Of a stretch of DNA of 64,000 bases, positions 1 through 9,499 are shown piece after piece. The stretch lies in contig CAZLGJ010000001.1 of assembly GCA_964559075.1 (NCBI GenBank), forward strand, positions 1 to 64,000, written 5' to 3'. Origin of the DNA: Opacimonas sp964559075. GTDB taxonomy: Bacteria; Pseudomonadota; Gammaproteobacteria; Enterobacterales; Alteromonadaceae. A model generated the notes under the pieces. That model saw only the letters and a program-made list of their open reading frames with translations. It did no database searches and was not told where the DNA came from. The translations under genes and the position numbers were made by a program. Position 1 is the stretch's first letter. Every line of letters begins with the position of its first letter.

Positions 1-77
1 GTACTGGGGCGGAAGTAATTAATGCTGCAGCTGTTGTAACTACAGCAGCGCATACTTTCAAAAGAGGAGTTTTCATA
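1..77 (-). CDS. Possible 5' end of a secreted-protein gene, cut by the window edge
   Basis: Reading leftward from an ATG at 77, the frame gives MKTPLFESMRCC, which is not convincing. The +1 frame from about position 64 reads KVCAAVVTTAALITSAPV, which looks like the hydrophobic core of a signal peptide. Dropping one T from the T5 run just inside the gene would join ATG to that core as MKTPLLKVCAAVV. This may be the start of an exported protein with a one-base indel, or only chance. No good ribosome binding site is visible, and the gene leaves the window after 25 codons. Confidence 0.25.
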
Positions 78-226
78 TAATCAAAGTATCCATCGTCATT
101 GTTATTATAGTGATACCTTAATACAAAACGATAATCTTGGACACAAGAATCATGAGAACTATACCCGGCACTGATTAGCAAAATCAGGAGCACGTAAAAA
201 ATCAAAGGGTGATGTTTTCGTAGCCC

Positions 227-1186
227 CTACAAAATATGCTGACGACGACGCTGATCGTCCACATCCACACGCCCCGACTGAATAGATCGCAACAAGTGCG
301 TGAATATTTTACCGCTTTGTCCGGTGTCGTCTGCCAAAAAATACGAATGACCCTTGGGATAGTCGTATTGATTGTTGAGATTATCGCAGTCAATGGCAAA
401 CACATTGCTTTGGGTTTTGTGCATATTTTCAGGCCCGGTGTGGCCGAGCCGGCGCGAGGCAACTTTGTTTTTGAGGTTAGAAATTTTACTTGCGCGTAGG
501 GCGAGATCATCTGAGGCATAGTACACTGACACATTGCGCGACGCTTGACTGATCAACCGCCCAGGGCGGCCCTCTTCTAGTGACTCATTCACGATATCGG
601 CAGCCATCATAATGGTGTTGCGAAACAGCAAGGGCACGCCATTCGCTAAATCATACTGATCCCACACTCGCAAAGTCTCACGCAACACGCGGTTCCCCAT
701 GGAATGGGCTAATATATTAATACGCTTGAGACATGGACTATTGACGGGTTCTTGATCGCGCCAGCGCATAAAAAATTGCAGCGCACGGGCAAACGAAAAC
801 GCGCTCATATCAGCAGATTTTTGGTCATCCCAGTAGTCTTTAATAATCCCAGGATCATCATCACACGGCCAAATAATCGGTACCACATGCACCAAATTAG
901 GGTCATGTGCATCAAATAACTGCTGTAACTCCATAGCTCGGGGAAAAATATGCGGTTCAGGCAGGTTAGAAAAGCCGTGAATATAAAACAAAATCTGCGC
1001 AGCGGGATATGCTTTTAACTGAGCTAACCACTGTTTGTGTCCTAATTCCACATAAGTATCAGTATCGACTCGCTCACAGCAAAATATCGAATTAGCGGGG
1101 GCATTTTTGCGCAAGTCAAATTTGAACGCTCGGTTGCGCTTGGTGCGAATCGAACCCTGCGGCTCGCGGTTGGTAATAAATAACAT
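227..1186 (-). CDS. Alpha/beta hydrolase, DUF900-like
   Basis: A 319-residue protein with alpha/beta-hydrolase landmarks: an oxyanion-side FYIHGF near residue 68, a nucleophile elbow LAHSMGN near residue 160 (Ala replaces the first Gly of GxSxG), an acidic ASDD near 225 and a late PKGHSYF that can supply the catalytic His. This pattern fits the DUF900 group of esterase/lipase-like proteins. There is no signal peptide, so a cytosolic protein is expected unless it is exported by a dedicated system. The substrate is unknown. It lies 11 bases after the muramidase gene on the same strand, so the two are probably co-transcribed. Confidence 0.75.
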   Translation of the reverse strand: MLFITNREPQGSIRTKRNRAFKFDLRKNAPANSIFCCERVDTDTYVELGHKQWLAQLKAYPAAQILFYIHGFSNLPEPHIFPRAMELQQLFDAHDPNLVHVVPIIWPCDDDPGIIKDYWDDQKSADMSAFSFARALQFFMRWRDQEPVNSPCLKRINILAHSMGNRVLRETLRVWDQYDLANGVPLLFRNTIMMAADIVNESLEEGRPGRLISQASRNVSVYYASDDLALRASKISNLKNKVASRRLGHTGPENMHKTQSNVFAIDCDNLNNQYDYPKGHSYFLADDTGQSGKIFTHLLRSIQSGRVDVDDQRRRQHIL

Positions 1187-1197
1187 TATGCATCTCC

Positions 1198-2142
1198 TCA
1201 GGCATATCGGCTCGGCTGATTATCAGCGGCGTTTTGGTTTGGAGCAACGATATGTCTGGCGACATCATAATGCGCAGCAATCCATTGCCCGTACTGGTGT
1301 TGTTGCCCAGAACCATTGTAGGCTCTGGCAAAACGAGTAAATTGGTGTGTTTGTAAATCGCGGATCATCTGCGGCGTAAAAAACGCAAATAACCCCTTTA
1401 TTTGGGCCTCGTGACTTTGCGTAAACGCCGAAAACATCTCGTTGACGCTTGCATAACCAATACGCGCATAGTGAAAGCCCATGATTTGTGGTGCGCCCAT
1501 GCTAATCGACAGCCGAGCGGCAGACTGGTCAAGCGTCTCAGCAAAGGTTAAAACCTCCCACTCTTTGTGTTGCTTACCGTGGAAGTTTTGCCAATCACTG
1601 CCTAGCGCTTGACGTCGCCATTGGTGTCCCGTCCATTTTTTGCGTGCGTTAAAACGAAAATGACGAGCGTACTGAATCGGATGGTGCTGCCCCCAAAACT
1701 GCCAAAACTTGTGATTTTCAAAGCGGATCACCATGCGATTGCCGTTATTTTTGGTAAAAGCACGCCCTCCGCTTTCGACACACAACACAGCAATTGCCAC
1801 CGCAGGTTCGATGCCATATAAATTACATAAGGAGTCTAAAATCGGGGCATGACGTTGCCATGCAGCGGTTATTTTACGCGTGTAGGGATGCTGCTCCCTG
1901 ACTGGCCGGCTAGTATTTGTTGGAGTGCTTGTTTGGGCGGCACTTGCATCAGAGGCAGTTACTGGAGTGAGATAATTGGTATGTACATAGGCGTTTCCGC
2001 CGCGATAATGGATGCGCCCCCAGTCACCGGTAAGTGCCAGAATATCTAGCTGAGTATCGCGCACTATCTTACCCAGCACATCATAGGATGTCCCTGGCCC
2101 TTGCCTTACATTGAGAGCAGACGCAGTCACAGTAGCACGCAT
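1198..2142 (-). CDS. SH3b domain plus N-acetylmuramidase (DUF3380-type)
   Basis: A 314-residue protein. Residues 1-60 form a bacterial SH3 domain (ALNVRQGPGTSYDVLG, then a YVHTNYL ending), which usually binds cell wall. A low-complexity Ala/Ser/Thr linker follows to about residue 80. Residues 90-295 resemble the N-acetylmuramidase family found in phage endolysins, with VLCVESGG carrying the likely catalytic Glu, then VIRFENHKF and SMGAPQIMGFHY. It should cleave the glycan strands of peptidoglycan. No signal peptide is present, as in endolysins and some secreted effectors. No holin or other phage gene is nearby. It sits directly upstream of the DUF900-like hydrolase. Confidence 0.8.
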   Translation of the reverse strand: MRATVTASALNVRQGPGTSYDVLGKIVRDTQLDILALTGDWGRIHYRGGNAYVHTNYLTPVTASDASAAQTSTPTNTSRPVREQHPYTRKITAAWQRHAPILDSLCNLYGIEPAVAIAVLCVESGGRAFTKNNGNRMVIRFENHKFWQFWGQHHPIQYARHFRFNARKKWTGHQWRRQALGSDWQNFHGKQHKEWEVLTFAETLDQSAARLSISMGAPQIMGFHYARIGYASVNEMFSAFTQSHEAQIKGLFAFFTPQMIRDLQTHQFTRFARAYNGSGQQHQYGQWIAAHYDVARHIVAPNQNAADNQPSRYA

Positions 2143-2237
2143 GATATTGTTATTTTTGAGTGTACTTTGACTGAGTATTGACCAAATCAGACAGAATTCA
2201 AGTTTTTATGCATCCACGTGTTGCAGCGCCAGCAGGG

Positions 2238-3149
2238 TTAAAAGCTTGCCTGGCGCTCACTGGTATACAAGCGCCACACCACGCCAGCCCCATACATATA
2301 GGTGATCTTATCTTCAAACAGCGGACTCGTTTCATTGGCAGAGCCATGATGCAAACTCATCGTGCCGCCAATGTAGGCTCGCACATTATCCGCCAACTCA
2401 AAAGACACCCCCATACTGATTTTGGTGCCGAGATACCCACCCGCCGCACTATATGTTGGGCGTATGGCTGTCGCATAACGCTGTGGGACAGAATAAAAAA
2501 AAGCATGTACACCACGCGAAGCAAACGTCGGCGTGAAGCGTACCGTCAGAGCCGAATGTGGGTACAAACGACCGCGCTGCTGCCACACTAGCTCGGGTTC
2601 AAACACATAACCCACATGGTTAAGCGAACCAAAATCGGTGCTAAATACTGAACGTGCCTGTAAACTTCCTTTTAAGCGTCCTACACCACCTTTGGCAAAC
2701 GCTTTATCAATCATCAAGTAGGTGGCTTGCGGACCGGCTTCAAACAAAAAGTCCAGCTCAGGCATGCCCTCACGTACCGTATTTTCATCGCTATCGGCCG
2801 CAAATGCCCCGCCAAGCGACAAATCAAACTGCCAGCGATCGGTTTCTTTAACTACCGCTTGCGCTTCGCCGCCGCTCACACGCACGATATCGCCGCGGTA
2901 GATCACGTATGGCAACACCAGAGCCAGTGCATTACTTTCACTCGAGGCGGGATAATCAATAGTGGAGCCTGCGCCAGCGGCGAGACCGACTTCCCACAAT
3001 GGAAGCGCTTCTTGTGGAGTTTCGAAGCCCGTGAGATCACGCGCCACTTCGTTTTCAGTTGAACAAGCATGCGCTGGTGCACTTATCGACATGCCCATCG
3101 ATATGCTCATCGACAACCATATCGTACAGAGGGCTAAAACGCGTTTCAT
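2238..3149 (-). CDS. MipA/OmpV family outer-membrane protein
   Basis: A 303-residue precursor with a signal peptide (MKRVLALCTIW...APAHA, cleavage near residue 28). The mature part begins with the family-typical WEVGLAAGAGSTIDYPAS and continues with alternating beta strands, ending in a short aromatic strand (YGAGVVWRLYTS). It is expected to be a small outer-membrane beta barrel. MipA members scaffold murein enzymes and OmpV members act as porins; the sequence does not distinguish these. It follows ilvA on the same strand but has about 120 bases of its own upstream region, so it is probably a separate unit. Confidence 0.8.
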   Translation of the reverse strand: MKRVLALCTIWLSMSISMGMSISAPAHACSTENEVARDLTGFETPQEALPLWEVGLAAGAGSTIDYPASSESNALALVLPYVIYRGDIVRVSGGEAQAVVKETDRWQFDLSLGGAFAADSDENTVREGMPELDFLFEAGPQATYLMIDKAFAKGGVGRLKGSLQARSVFSTDFGSLNHVGYVFEPELVWQQRGRLYPHSALTVRFTPTFASRGVHAFFYSVPQRYATAIRPTYSAAGGYLGTKISMGVSFELADNVRAYIGGTMSLHHGSANETSPLFEDKITYMYGAGVVWRLYTSERQASF

Positions 3150-3271
3150 TGCATCACCTTTCTAATTACAGCAACAACAGCTCGCAATAGCTCACTGCGC
3201 ATTGACACAAGTTAATATTGTGGCATGTAAAGATGACGATTTTGTGATGAATGCGCTTTTGTTCAAACTGC

Positions 3272-4798
3272 TTAGAACTGTAAGAAACAGCGATACGCAG
3301 GATCGTCAGTATGCTCCTGATAAGCAAAACCTAACTCTGCTAGATGCGCTTCAAATTCAGCATTGGCATCGTGTGGCAGATTAAAGCCAACGAGCACTAG
3401 CCCATCAGCGGCACCGTGATTGCGATAATGAAACAGTGTGATATCCCAACGCGCCCCTAGCGTGTTGAGAAATTGTAGCAAGGCGCCTGGATATTCAGGG
3501 AATTCAAAGCCAAACACGCGCTCAGTAATCGCTTGTGGCGGCTTGCCGCCGACCATGTGACGTACGTGCAGCTTGGCCAGCTCGTTGTTGGATAAATCCA
3601 TCCACACATAGCCTTGCTCGGTGAGTTTGTTGGTGATGCAGTGGTACTCTGCCAAACCGCCTTTGAGTTTGAGGCCAACAAAGACATGGGCCTTATCACT
3701 ACTGGCATAGCGATAGTTAAACTCGGTGATCAATATCGAGCCCAAGGTTTCACAAAATGCTTTAAACGCGCCGGTTTGCTCTTTGAGCTCCACTGCCAGC
3801 ACAGCCTCTTTGCCTTCGCCGAGCTCACAGCGTTCAGATACATAGCGCAAGGTGTGGAAGTTGATATTCGCGCCACACAAAATGCCCGCGACGTGCTGTT
3901 GTTTATTTTGCGAGGCATATTTGCGAATTGCCGCGACTGACATGGCGCCAGCTGGCTCGGCAATCACTCGCGTATCGTCAAAAATGTCTTTGATGGCAGA
4001 ACAAATTTCATCATTGGTCACTGTCACGACATCGTCGAGATACTCCTGACATAAACGAAAAGTTTCTGTGCCGATGGTTTTGACCGCCACGCCATCAGCG
4101 AAGATCCCAACGCTGGGCAAAGTCACTGGCTCACCAGCAGCAAGGGCTGCCACCAAACAAGCGGATTCGTCGACCTCAACGCCAATCACCTTGATTGAAG
4201 GTTTAAGCGTTTTAAGATACACCGCCATTCCCGCAGCTAAACCACCGCCGCCGACAGCGATATACACCACGTCAAGTTCGGGGCATTGTTCGAGAAGCTC
4301 ACGCGCCACGGTGCCTTGACCGGCAATGACATCAGGATCATCAAACGGCGGGATCATCGTCATCCCCAACTCGCTCGAGAGCTGTTTAGCTTTATCGGAA
4401 GCCGCATCAAAGCTGGTGCCGTGCTGCACAATGGTGACATTCTCGCCGCCAAAATTGCGCACCGCCTCAACTTTAATATCGGGCGTGGTTTCAGGCATTA
4501 CGATAGTGGCGTTGATTTGTTTGCGTTTTGCCGCATACGCCACGCCCTGGGCATGGTTACCGGCAGATGCAGCAATCACGCCCGCATCGAGCTCGGCTTG
4601 GGAGAGCTGAGCGATGCGATTGTAAGCGCCGCGAAGCTTAAATGATTTTACCGGTTGTTGGTCTTCCCGCTTCAGATACACCGTTTGCTGTAACGTTTCT
4701 GATAAGCGGTTCATGGTGACACAGTCTGATTGAACGGCCGCCTCATAGACCGGGGCGAGCAAAATCTTCTTTAAGTATTCGTTGGCGCTAACTTTCAT
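3272..4798 (-). CDS. ilvA: Threonine ammonia-lyase, biosynthetic
   Basis: A 508-residue PLP enzyme converting threonine to 2-oxobutanoate, the first committed step to isoleucine. The PLP lysine is K54 in SFKLRGAYN, and the phosphate-binding glycine loop is VGGGGLAAG near residue 183. The C-terminal 180 residues contain the two ACT-like regulatory domains, each with an FEFPEYPGAL-type or related motif, that mediate isoleucine feedback in the biosynthetic form. The length matches E. coli IlvA. It starts one base after the ilvD stop, so it is the last gene of an ilvE-ilvD-ilvA operon. Confidence 0.97.
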   Translation of the reverse strand: MKVSANEYLKKILLAPVYEAAVQSDCVTMNRLSETLQQTVYLKREDQQPVKSFKLRGAYNRIAQLSQAELDAGVIAASAGNHAQGVAYAAKRKQINATIVMPETTPDIKVEAVRNFGGENVTIVQHGTSFDAASDKAKQLSSELGMTMIPPFDDPDVIAGQGTVARELLEQCPELDVVYIAVGGGGLAAGMAVYLKTLKPSIKVIGVEVDESACLVAALAAGEPVTLPSVGIFADGVAVKTIGTETFRLCQEYLDDVVTVTNDEICSAIKDIFDDTRVIAEPAGAMSVAAIRKYASQNKQQHVAGILCGANINFHTLRYVSERCELGEGKEAVLAVELKEQTGAFKAFCETLGSILITEFNYRYASSDKAHVFVGLKLKGGLAEYHCITNKLTEQGYVWMDLSNNELAKLHVRHMVGGKPPQAITERVFGFEFPEYPGALLQFLNTLGARWDITLFHYRNHGAADGLVLVGFNLPHDANAEFEAHLAELGFAYQEHTDDPAYRCFLQF

Positions 4799-4799
4799 C

Positions 4800-6647
4800 T
4801 TAGATATCTTCTACCTTGCTTGGATCACGCACTGCGCCTTGGTCAGCACTGGTCGCCAACATAGCAAAGGTGCGTAAGGCCAGTGATACTTTGCGATCGC
4901 GATCCACTGGCTTATACGGACGCTCGCGCGCCTCCATTGCTACGCGACGCGAGGCAAGTTCAGCATCAGAAAGTTTGACATTGAGCGTGCGATTGGGGAT
5001 ATCGATCTCCACCATGTCGCCATTTTCAACCAGCGCCAAACCGCCGCCAGAGGCCGCCTCAGGCGAGCAGTGGCCAATCGAGAGACCCGAGGTACCGCCG
5101 GAGAAACGTCCGTCGGTGATCAGCGCACATTCTTTGCCTAAGCCTTTTGATTTGAGGTAAGAAGTGGGGTAAAGCATTTCTTGCATGCCCGGGCCGCCTT
5201 TAGGCCCTTCGTAGCGGATCACGACGACATCTCCCGCTTTAACTTCATCATTTAAAATACCCGCCACGGCATCGTCTTGGTCTTCATAGACCCGAGCTGG
5301 ACCGGTAAACTTCCAGATAGATTCATCCACACCTGCGGTCTTTACAATACAGCCGCGCTCGGCTAAGTTGCCAAATAACACTGCCAAACCGCCTTCTTGC
5401 GAGTAGGCATGTTCTACCGAACGAATACAGCCATTTTCGCGGTCGGTGTCGGCATCATCCCAGCGACAGTCCTGGCTAAAGGCTTGCGTAGTGCGAATAC
5501 CCGCAGGGCCAGCGCGATAAAACTTATCCGCCTCAGGGTTATCTTGGGTAATATCCATTGAAGCGATGACCTCTGCCATTGGCTTGCCCAAGACGTGATG
5601 AGCATCACCGTGTAGCAGGCCAGCTTTGTGCAGCTCGTTCAAAATCGCCATGACGCCACCGGCGCGATGCACGTCTTCCATGTGGTATTTTGGGGTAGCA
5701 GGTGCCACTTTGGATAAATGCGGGACTTTTCGCGAAAGACGGTCGATGTCATCCATAGTAAACGGCACTTCACCTTCAATGGCCGCTGCTAATAAATGCA
5801 AAATAGTGTTGGTTGAACCGCCCATGGCGATATCTAAGCTCATGGCATTTTCAAAGGCGTTAAAATTTGCAATGTTACGCGGCAGTGCTGTGGCATCGTC
5901 ATCACCATACCAGCGCTGACACAATTTAACGATTTCTTTACCGGCTTGAATAAATAACTGTTCGCGGTCGGCATGGGTTGCAAGCATCGAGCCGTTGCCC
6001 GGTAATGATAAACCAAGCGCTTCGGTGAGGCAGTTCATTGAATTTGCGGTGAACATGCCTGAGCACGAGCCGCAGGTCGGACAGGCTGAGCGTTCGATTT
6101 GGTCGGTATCTTCGTCTGATACTTTGTCATCTGCAGCTGCCACCATCGCATCGACCAAATCCAGCTTGATGAGCTGATCAGATAGTTTGGTTTTACCTGC
6201 TTCCATTGGTCCGCCTGACACAAAAATCACAGGGATATTCAGGCGCATCGCGGCCATGAGCATTCCCGGCGTAATTTTGTCACAGTTCGAAATACAGACC
6301 AGTGCATCCGCACAGTGTGCATTACACATATACTCAACCGCATCGGCGATGACTTCACGCGAAGGCAAGGAGTAGAGCATGCCGGCGTGACCCATCGCAA
6401 TGCCGTCATCGACCGCAATAGTGTTGAATTCCTTGGCGACACCGCCGGCTTCTTCAATACTACGCGCCACCAACTGTCCCAAATCTTTAAGATGCACATG
6501 ACCCGGCACGAACTGCGTGAACGAGTTGGATACCGCAATAATCGGCTTCCCAAAATCACCATCTTTCATTCCTGTGGCACGCCATAAAGCGCGTGCACCT
6601 GCCATGTTGCGACCCTGCGTGGTCGTTGCTGAACGTAGTTTAGGCAT
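4800..6647 (-). CDS. ilvD: Dihydroxy-acid dehydratase
   Basis: A 615-residue Fe-S dehydratase making the 2-oxo acids of valine and isoleucine from their dihydroxy precursors. Cluster and metal ligands are visible in NCDKITPGM and in ACPTCGSCSGMFTANSMNC, and the C-terminal GRFSGGTSG motif is intact. The length is normal. It lies 36 bases after ilvE and one base before ilvA. A purine-rich GAGAAAAG precedes the ATG. No defects were seen. Confidence 0.97.
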   Translation of the reverse strand: MPKLRSATTTQGRNMAGARALWRATGMKDGDFGKPIIAVSNSFTQFVPGHVHLKDLGQLVARSIEEAGGVAKEFNTIAVDDGIAMGHAGMLYSLPSREVIADAVEYMCNAHCADALVCISNCDKITPGMLMAAMRLNIPVIFVSGGPMEAGKTKLSDQLIKLDLVDAMVAAADDKVSDEDTDQIERSACPTCGSCSGMFTANSMNCLTEALGLSLPGNGSMLATHADREQLFIQAGKEIVKLCQRWYGDDDATALPRNIANFNAFENAMSLDIAMGGSTNTILHLLAAAIEGEVPFTMDDIDRLSRKVPHLSKVAPATPKYHMEDVHRAGGVMAILNELHKAGLLHGDAHHVLGKPMAEVIASMDITQDNPEADKFYRAGPAGIRTTQAFSQDCRWDDADTDRENGCIRSVEHAYSQEGGLAVLFGNLAERGCIVKTAGVDESIWKFTGPARVYEDQDDAVAGILNDEVKAGDVVVIRYEGPKGGPGMQEMLYPTSYLKSKGLGKECALITDGRFSGGTSGLSIGHCSPEAASGGGLALVENGDMVEIDIPNRTLNVKLSDAELASRRVAMEARERPYKPVDRDRKVSLALRTFAMLATSADQGAVRDPSKVEDI

Positions 6648-6683
6648 CGTCTTTTCTCTTTAACTTTGAATAACTAAATGTAT

Positions 6684-7616
6684 TTATTTGTAGACTGGGG
6701 TTAACCAGCCCCACTTATCTGGCGTGCTGCCGTTGAATAAACCAAAGAACATGTCCTGCACTTCTTTAGTAATCGGACCGCGACCACCATTGCCTACCGC
6801 AATGCCATCAACACTGCGCACCGGGGTGACTTCTGCTGCGGTACCGCACATGAAAATTTCATCGGCAAGGTACATAGATTCGCGTGGAATGTTTTCTTCG
6901 CGAATTTCGTAGCCAAGTTCTTTGAGCATGACCATCACGGTATCGCGCGTGATCCCTGGTAAAATGGCGGCCGTTTTAGGTGTGGTCATCACTACTTTGT
7001 CGCGGATCACGAAGATGTTCTCTCCAGCGCCTTCCGAGACATAGCCATTCACATCAAGCGCGATGCCTTCGCCGTAACCATGGCGACGCGCTTCCATTGA
7101 AATAAGTTGCGATGATAAGTAGTTACCGCCGGCTTTCGCGCCCGTTGGTAAGGTGTTGGCCGCAAGGCGTGACCAAGATGAAATGCCAGCATCCACGCCG
7201 TTGATCAGCGCTTCTTCACCTAAATAAGCGCCCCATTCAAAGGCCGCAATACTGAGTTCGGTTTCTTGGCCAAACGGCACTTGAATGCCCATGCCCAAAT
7301 CACCGTAAAACGCAATCGGGCGGATATAGGCAGATTTTAAGTCGTTGGCGCGAATGATATCCATGGTTGCTTGGTTGATTTGATCAAGCGTGTAAGGGAT
7401 GGTCATCCGATAAATTTTGGCCGAGTCAAACAGGCGGCGATTGTGATCATTTAAGCGAAAAACACAGGTACCTTGATCAGGCGTATTATATGCGCGGATC
7501 CCTTCAAATACCGACGAACCGTAGTGAATCGCATGTGTCATGACATGCACCGTGGCGTTTTGCCAAGGCATGATTTCACCGTTGAACCAAATCTTTTCTG
7601 CTGGGGTTTTAGCCAT
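6684..7616 (-). CDS. ilvE: Branched-chain amino acid aminotransferase
   Basis: A 310-residue class IV PLP aminotransferase for the last step of leucine, isoleucine and valine synthesis. The PLP lysine is in GAKAGGNYLSSQL near residue 160, and SEGAGENIFV and GITRDTVM are family landmarks. The start is supported by GAGGAAA nine bases upstream of ATG. It is the first gene of the ilvE-ilvD-ilvA unit. No ilvG or ilvM precedes it, so acetolactate synthase must be encoded elsewhere. A 300-base leader separates it from the divergent comM gene. Confidence 0.97.
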   Translation of the reverse strand: MAKTPAEKIWFNGEIMPWQNATVHVMTHAIHYGSSVFEGIRAYNTPDQGTCVFRLNDHNRRLFDSAKIYRMTIPYTLDQINQATMDIIRANDLKSAYIRPIAFYGDLGMGIQVPFGQETELSIAAFEWGAYLGEEALINGVDAGISSWSRLAANTLPTGAKAGGNYLSSQLISMEARRHGYGEGIALDVNGYVSEGAGENIFVIRDKVVMTTPKTAAILPGITRDTVMVMLKELGYEIREENIPRESMYLADEIFMCGTAAEVTPVRSVDGIAVGNGGRGPITKEVQDMFFGLFNGSTPDKWGWLTPVYK

Positions 7617-7779
7617 TATCTTTCCTCGAAATACCTAGAATACGCATCTGTGCGTATCCGATAAAAATGTACAAAACGTGTTCATAATACACTGTTAATG
7701 GTGCGTTTGAATAGCACAATCGACAGCGACAAACGCGCCTACGAGTTTGAAATGGTGGAATTGAATTGTCGTCACTGAT

Positions 7780-7823
7780 AAGGCGAAAGGCCTTGTTAAT
7801 TAGTAGGCCTTAATTACGGGCAT
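7780..7823 (-). promoter_or_regulatory. Candidate ilvE leader: short ORF and alternative hairpins
   Basis: On the ilvE strand a tiny ORF (7823 to 7800, MPVIKAY) ends inside AAGGCC (7811-7806). That arm can pair with GGCCTT (7792-7787). The same downstream stretch can instead form AAGGC (7794-7790) with GCCTT (7784-7780), so the two stems exclude each other. This resembles an attenuator layout. The peptide has only one Val and one Ile codon, no T-run follows the second stem, and no ribosome binding site is clear. Treat as a weak candidate. Confidence 0.25.
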
Positions 7824-7925
7824 AATGCAAATAAATTTTAGTCGTACTTAGGGTGGGTTTAAATCAAAACTGGCCTTTGCCATACCCAGCATCAGGTTAT
7901 CCTTGGCACATGTTATTTGTCATCT

Positions 7926-9476
7926 ATGAGAACCGTAAAAATGTTAGCGACGTTATTTAGCAGTACCGTAATTGGCTGTACCGCCCACCCAGTAACTGTC
8001 GAAGTCCATATTGCCTCGGGGCTACCGCACTTTTCAATCGTGGGTATCGCGAATCATGCCGTCACGCAAATCAAAGAAAGAGTGCGCAGTGCCATCATTA
8101 ATAGTGGTTTTGCTTTTCCTAGCAGAAGGATTACTGTCAACCTCTCACCAGCCGAGCTTCCCAAACAAGGAGCTCGTTTTGATCTGCCGATTGCATTGGG
8201 TGTCTTAATTGCCGCAGGTGAGCTAAAGCCGCAACAACTGTGTGACTACATGTTTTTTGGGGAGTTAGCGCTGACGGGAAAGCTCCGCTCAGTATCAGGG
8301 TTACTGCCCAGCGCCAGAGCAGCGATCAAACAAGGTAAAACCGTTATCACGGCGCACTCACATCACGATGAAATGCAATTTTTTTGTGCACAGCGCAGCA
8401 TCACCGCTCGCGACCTCGGTGCCATCGTTGCACACTTGTGTGGTAAGCAATTACTGCCATTAGTGCCACAAAAACGCATCAATACCGCCAGGCCACGCCC
8501 CCTTATCTATGGCTCACAGTGGCACACCATCCTCGGGCAAGCCGCAGCAAAACGGGCGCTGATCGTGGCCGCAACTGGCGGGCATAATCTGCTTTTTTAT
8601 GGCCCCGCAGGTTCTGGTAAAACCATGCTGGCACAGGAACTCATTAATTTGTTACCCCCAATGAGCGCGGAGGAAACCTTTAGCAGCATGACGCTGCACT
8701 CGCTTGCACATCAGCCCTATGCAATTAATCAGCCGCAACGTCCGTTGCGTCAACCCCATCATAGTATCAGCAAAATAGGCTTGCTTGGCGGTGGGACGAT
8801 GGCCCTGCCCGGTGCAATCAGCTTGGCGCATAACGGCGTTTTGCTGCTTGATGAATTAACGGAGTTTTCGCGCAATTTGCTCGACCAGCTCAGAGAGCCG
8901 TTGCAAGAAGCGGAGATCCGGCTGCATCGCGCCAACTACGCCGTGACCTATCCCTGCCAGTTTCAACTCATTGCCACATTAAACCCCAGTCCCACAGGCG
9001 ATGTGGAAAACAACCGCAGCAGTATTGATACCACTTTGCGCTATCTTAACAAGCTTTCTGAGCCGCTACTTGAGCGAATTGATATGCAGTGTGATGTGCC
9101 AAAAGTCAATGCACGTCTATGGCAACGGCCACCAAGTGCAAAAGAAAACGACGCAGAAGAAAATGATATCGCTGGTCTGCGCCAGCTCATCAAAGCCCAC
9201 CGGCTGAAGCAAAACCAGCGACAGGGGTGTCTCAATGCCAACCTTGATACCGCTGCAGTGCAACAAATTGCTATAGCCGAAGATGTGAATGCACTCTTAG
9301 AGCAAGCCCAACGGCAGCTAGGGCTATCTGCCCGCGTCACCATTAAACTGGTGAAAATTGCACGTACCATTGCAGATTTAGATCACCAGGTGGATATTGG
9401 TCTTGCACATATGAGCGAGGCTTTGCAATACCGAGGCTTTGATCGCCTCATCGCTCGCTTACAGGATGGTGCCTAG
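7926..9476 (+). CDS. comM: YifB/ComM family Mg-chelatase-like AAA+ ATPase
   Basis: About 516 residues. The N-terminal ChlI-like domain contains VEVHIASGLPHFSIVG and NLSPAELPKQGARFDLPIA. An AAA+ core follows with Walker A GPAGSGKTML near residue 223 and Walker B VLLLDELTEF near 302, then the C-terminal Mg-chelatase domain (ARVTIKLVKIARTIADL). ComM is a hexameric branch-migration helicase that helps integrate DNA during natural transformation. TTG at 7917 is in frame; ATG 7926 or 7941 fits the family N-terminus better, with no strong ribosome binding site to decide. It is divergent from the ilv operon, a common arrangement in this class. Confidence 0.93.
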   Translation: MRTVKMLATLFSSTVIGCTAHPVTVEVHIASGLPHFSIVGIANHAVTQIKERVRSAIINSGFAFPSRRITVNLSPAELPKQGARFDLPIALGVLIAAGELKPQQLCDYMFFGELALTGKLRSVSGLLPSARAAIKQGKTVITAHSHHDEMQFFCAQRSITARDLGAIVAHLCGKQLLPLVPQKRINTARPRPLIYGSQWHTILGQAAAKRALIVAATGGHNLLFYGPAGSGKTMLAQELINLLPPMSAEETFSSMTLHSLAHQPYAINQPQRPLRQPHHSISKIGLLGGGTMALPGAISLAHNGVLLLDELTEFSRNLLDQLREPLQEAEIRLHRANYAVTYPCQFQLIATLNPSPTGDVENNRSSIDTTLRYLNKLSEPLLERIDMQCDVPKVNARLWQRPPSAKENDAEENDIAGLRQLIKAHRLKQNQRQGCLNANLDTAAVQQIAIAEDVNALLEQAQRQLGLSARVTIKLVKIARTIADLDHQVDIGLAHMSEALQYRGFDRLIARLQDGA

Positions 9477-9499
9477 CTGTTAATTTTTGCTGGACTGGA

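Noticed and set aside
202..534. ORF overlapping the alpha/beta hydrolase on the same strand, and similar overlapping frames elsewhere
   Set aside because: These are shadows of well-supported genes with no motif, ribosome binding site or composition of their own.
1198..2142. Prophage lysis cassette
   Set aside because: Only the muramidase is phage-like; no holin, tail or integrase gene is beside it, and the flanks are ordinary chromosomal genes.
7836..7880. A 14-codon ORF upstream of ilvE (MLGMAKASFDLNPP) as an ilv leader peptide
   Set aside because: It has no run of Leu, Ile or Val codons and no ribosome binding site, and its stop is not linked to the stems seen at 7780-7811.
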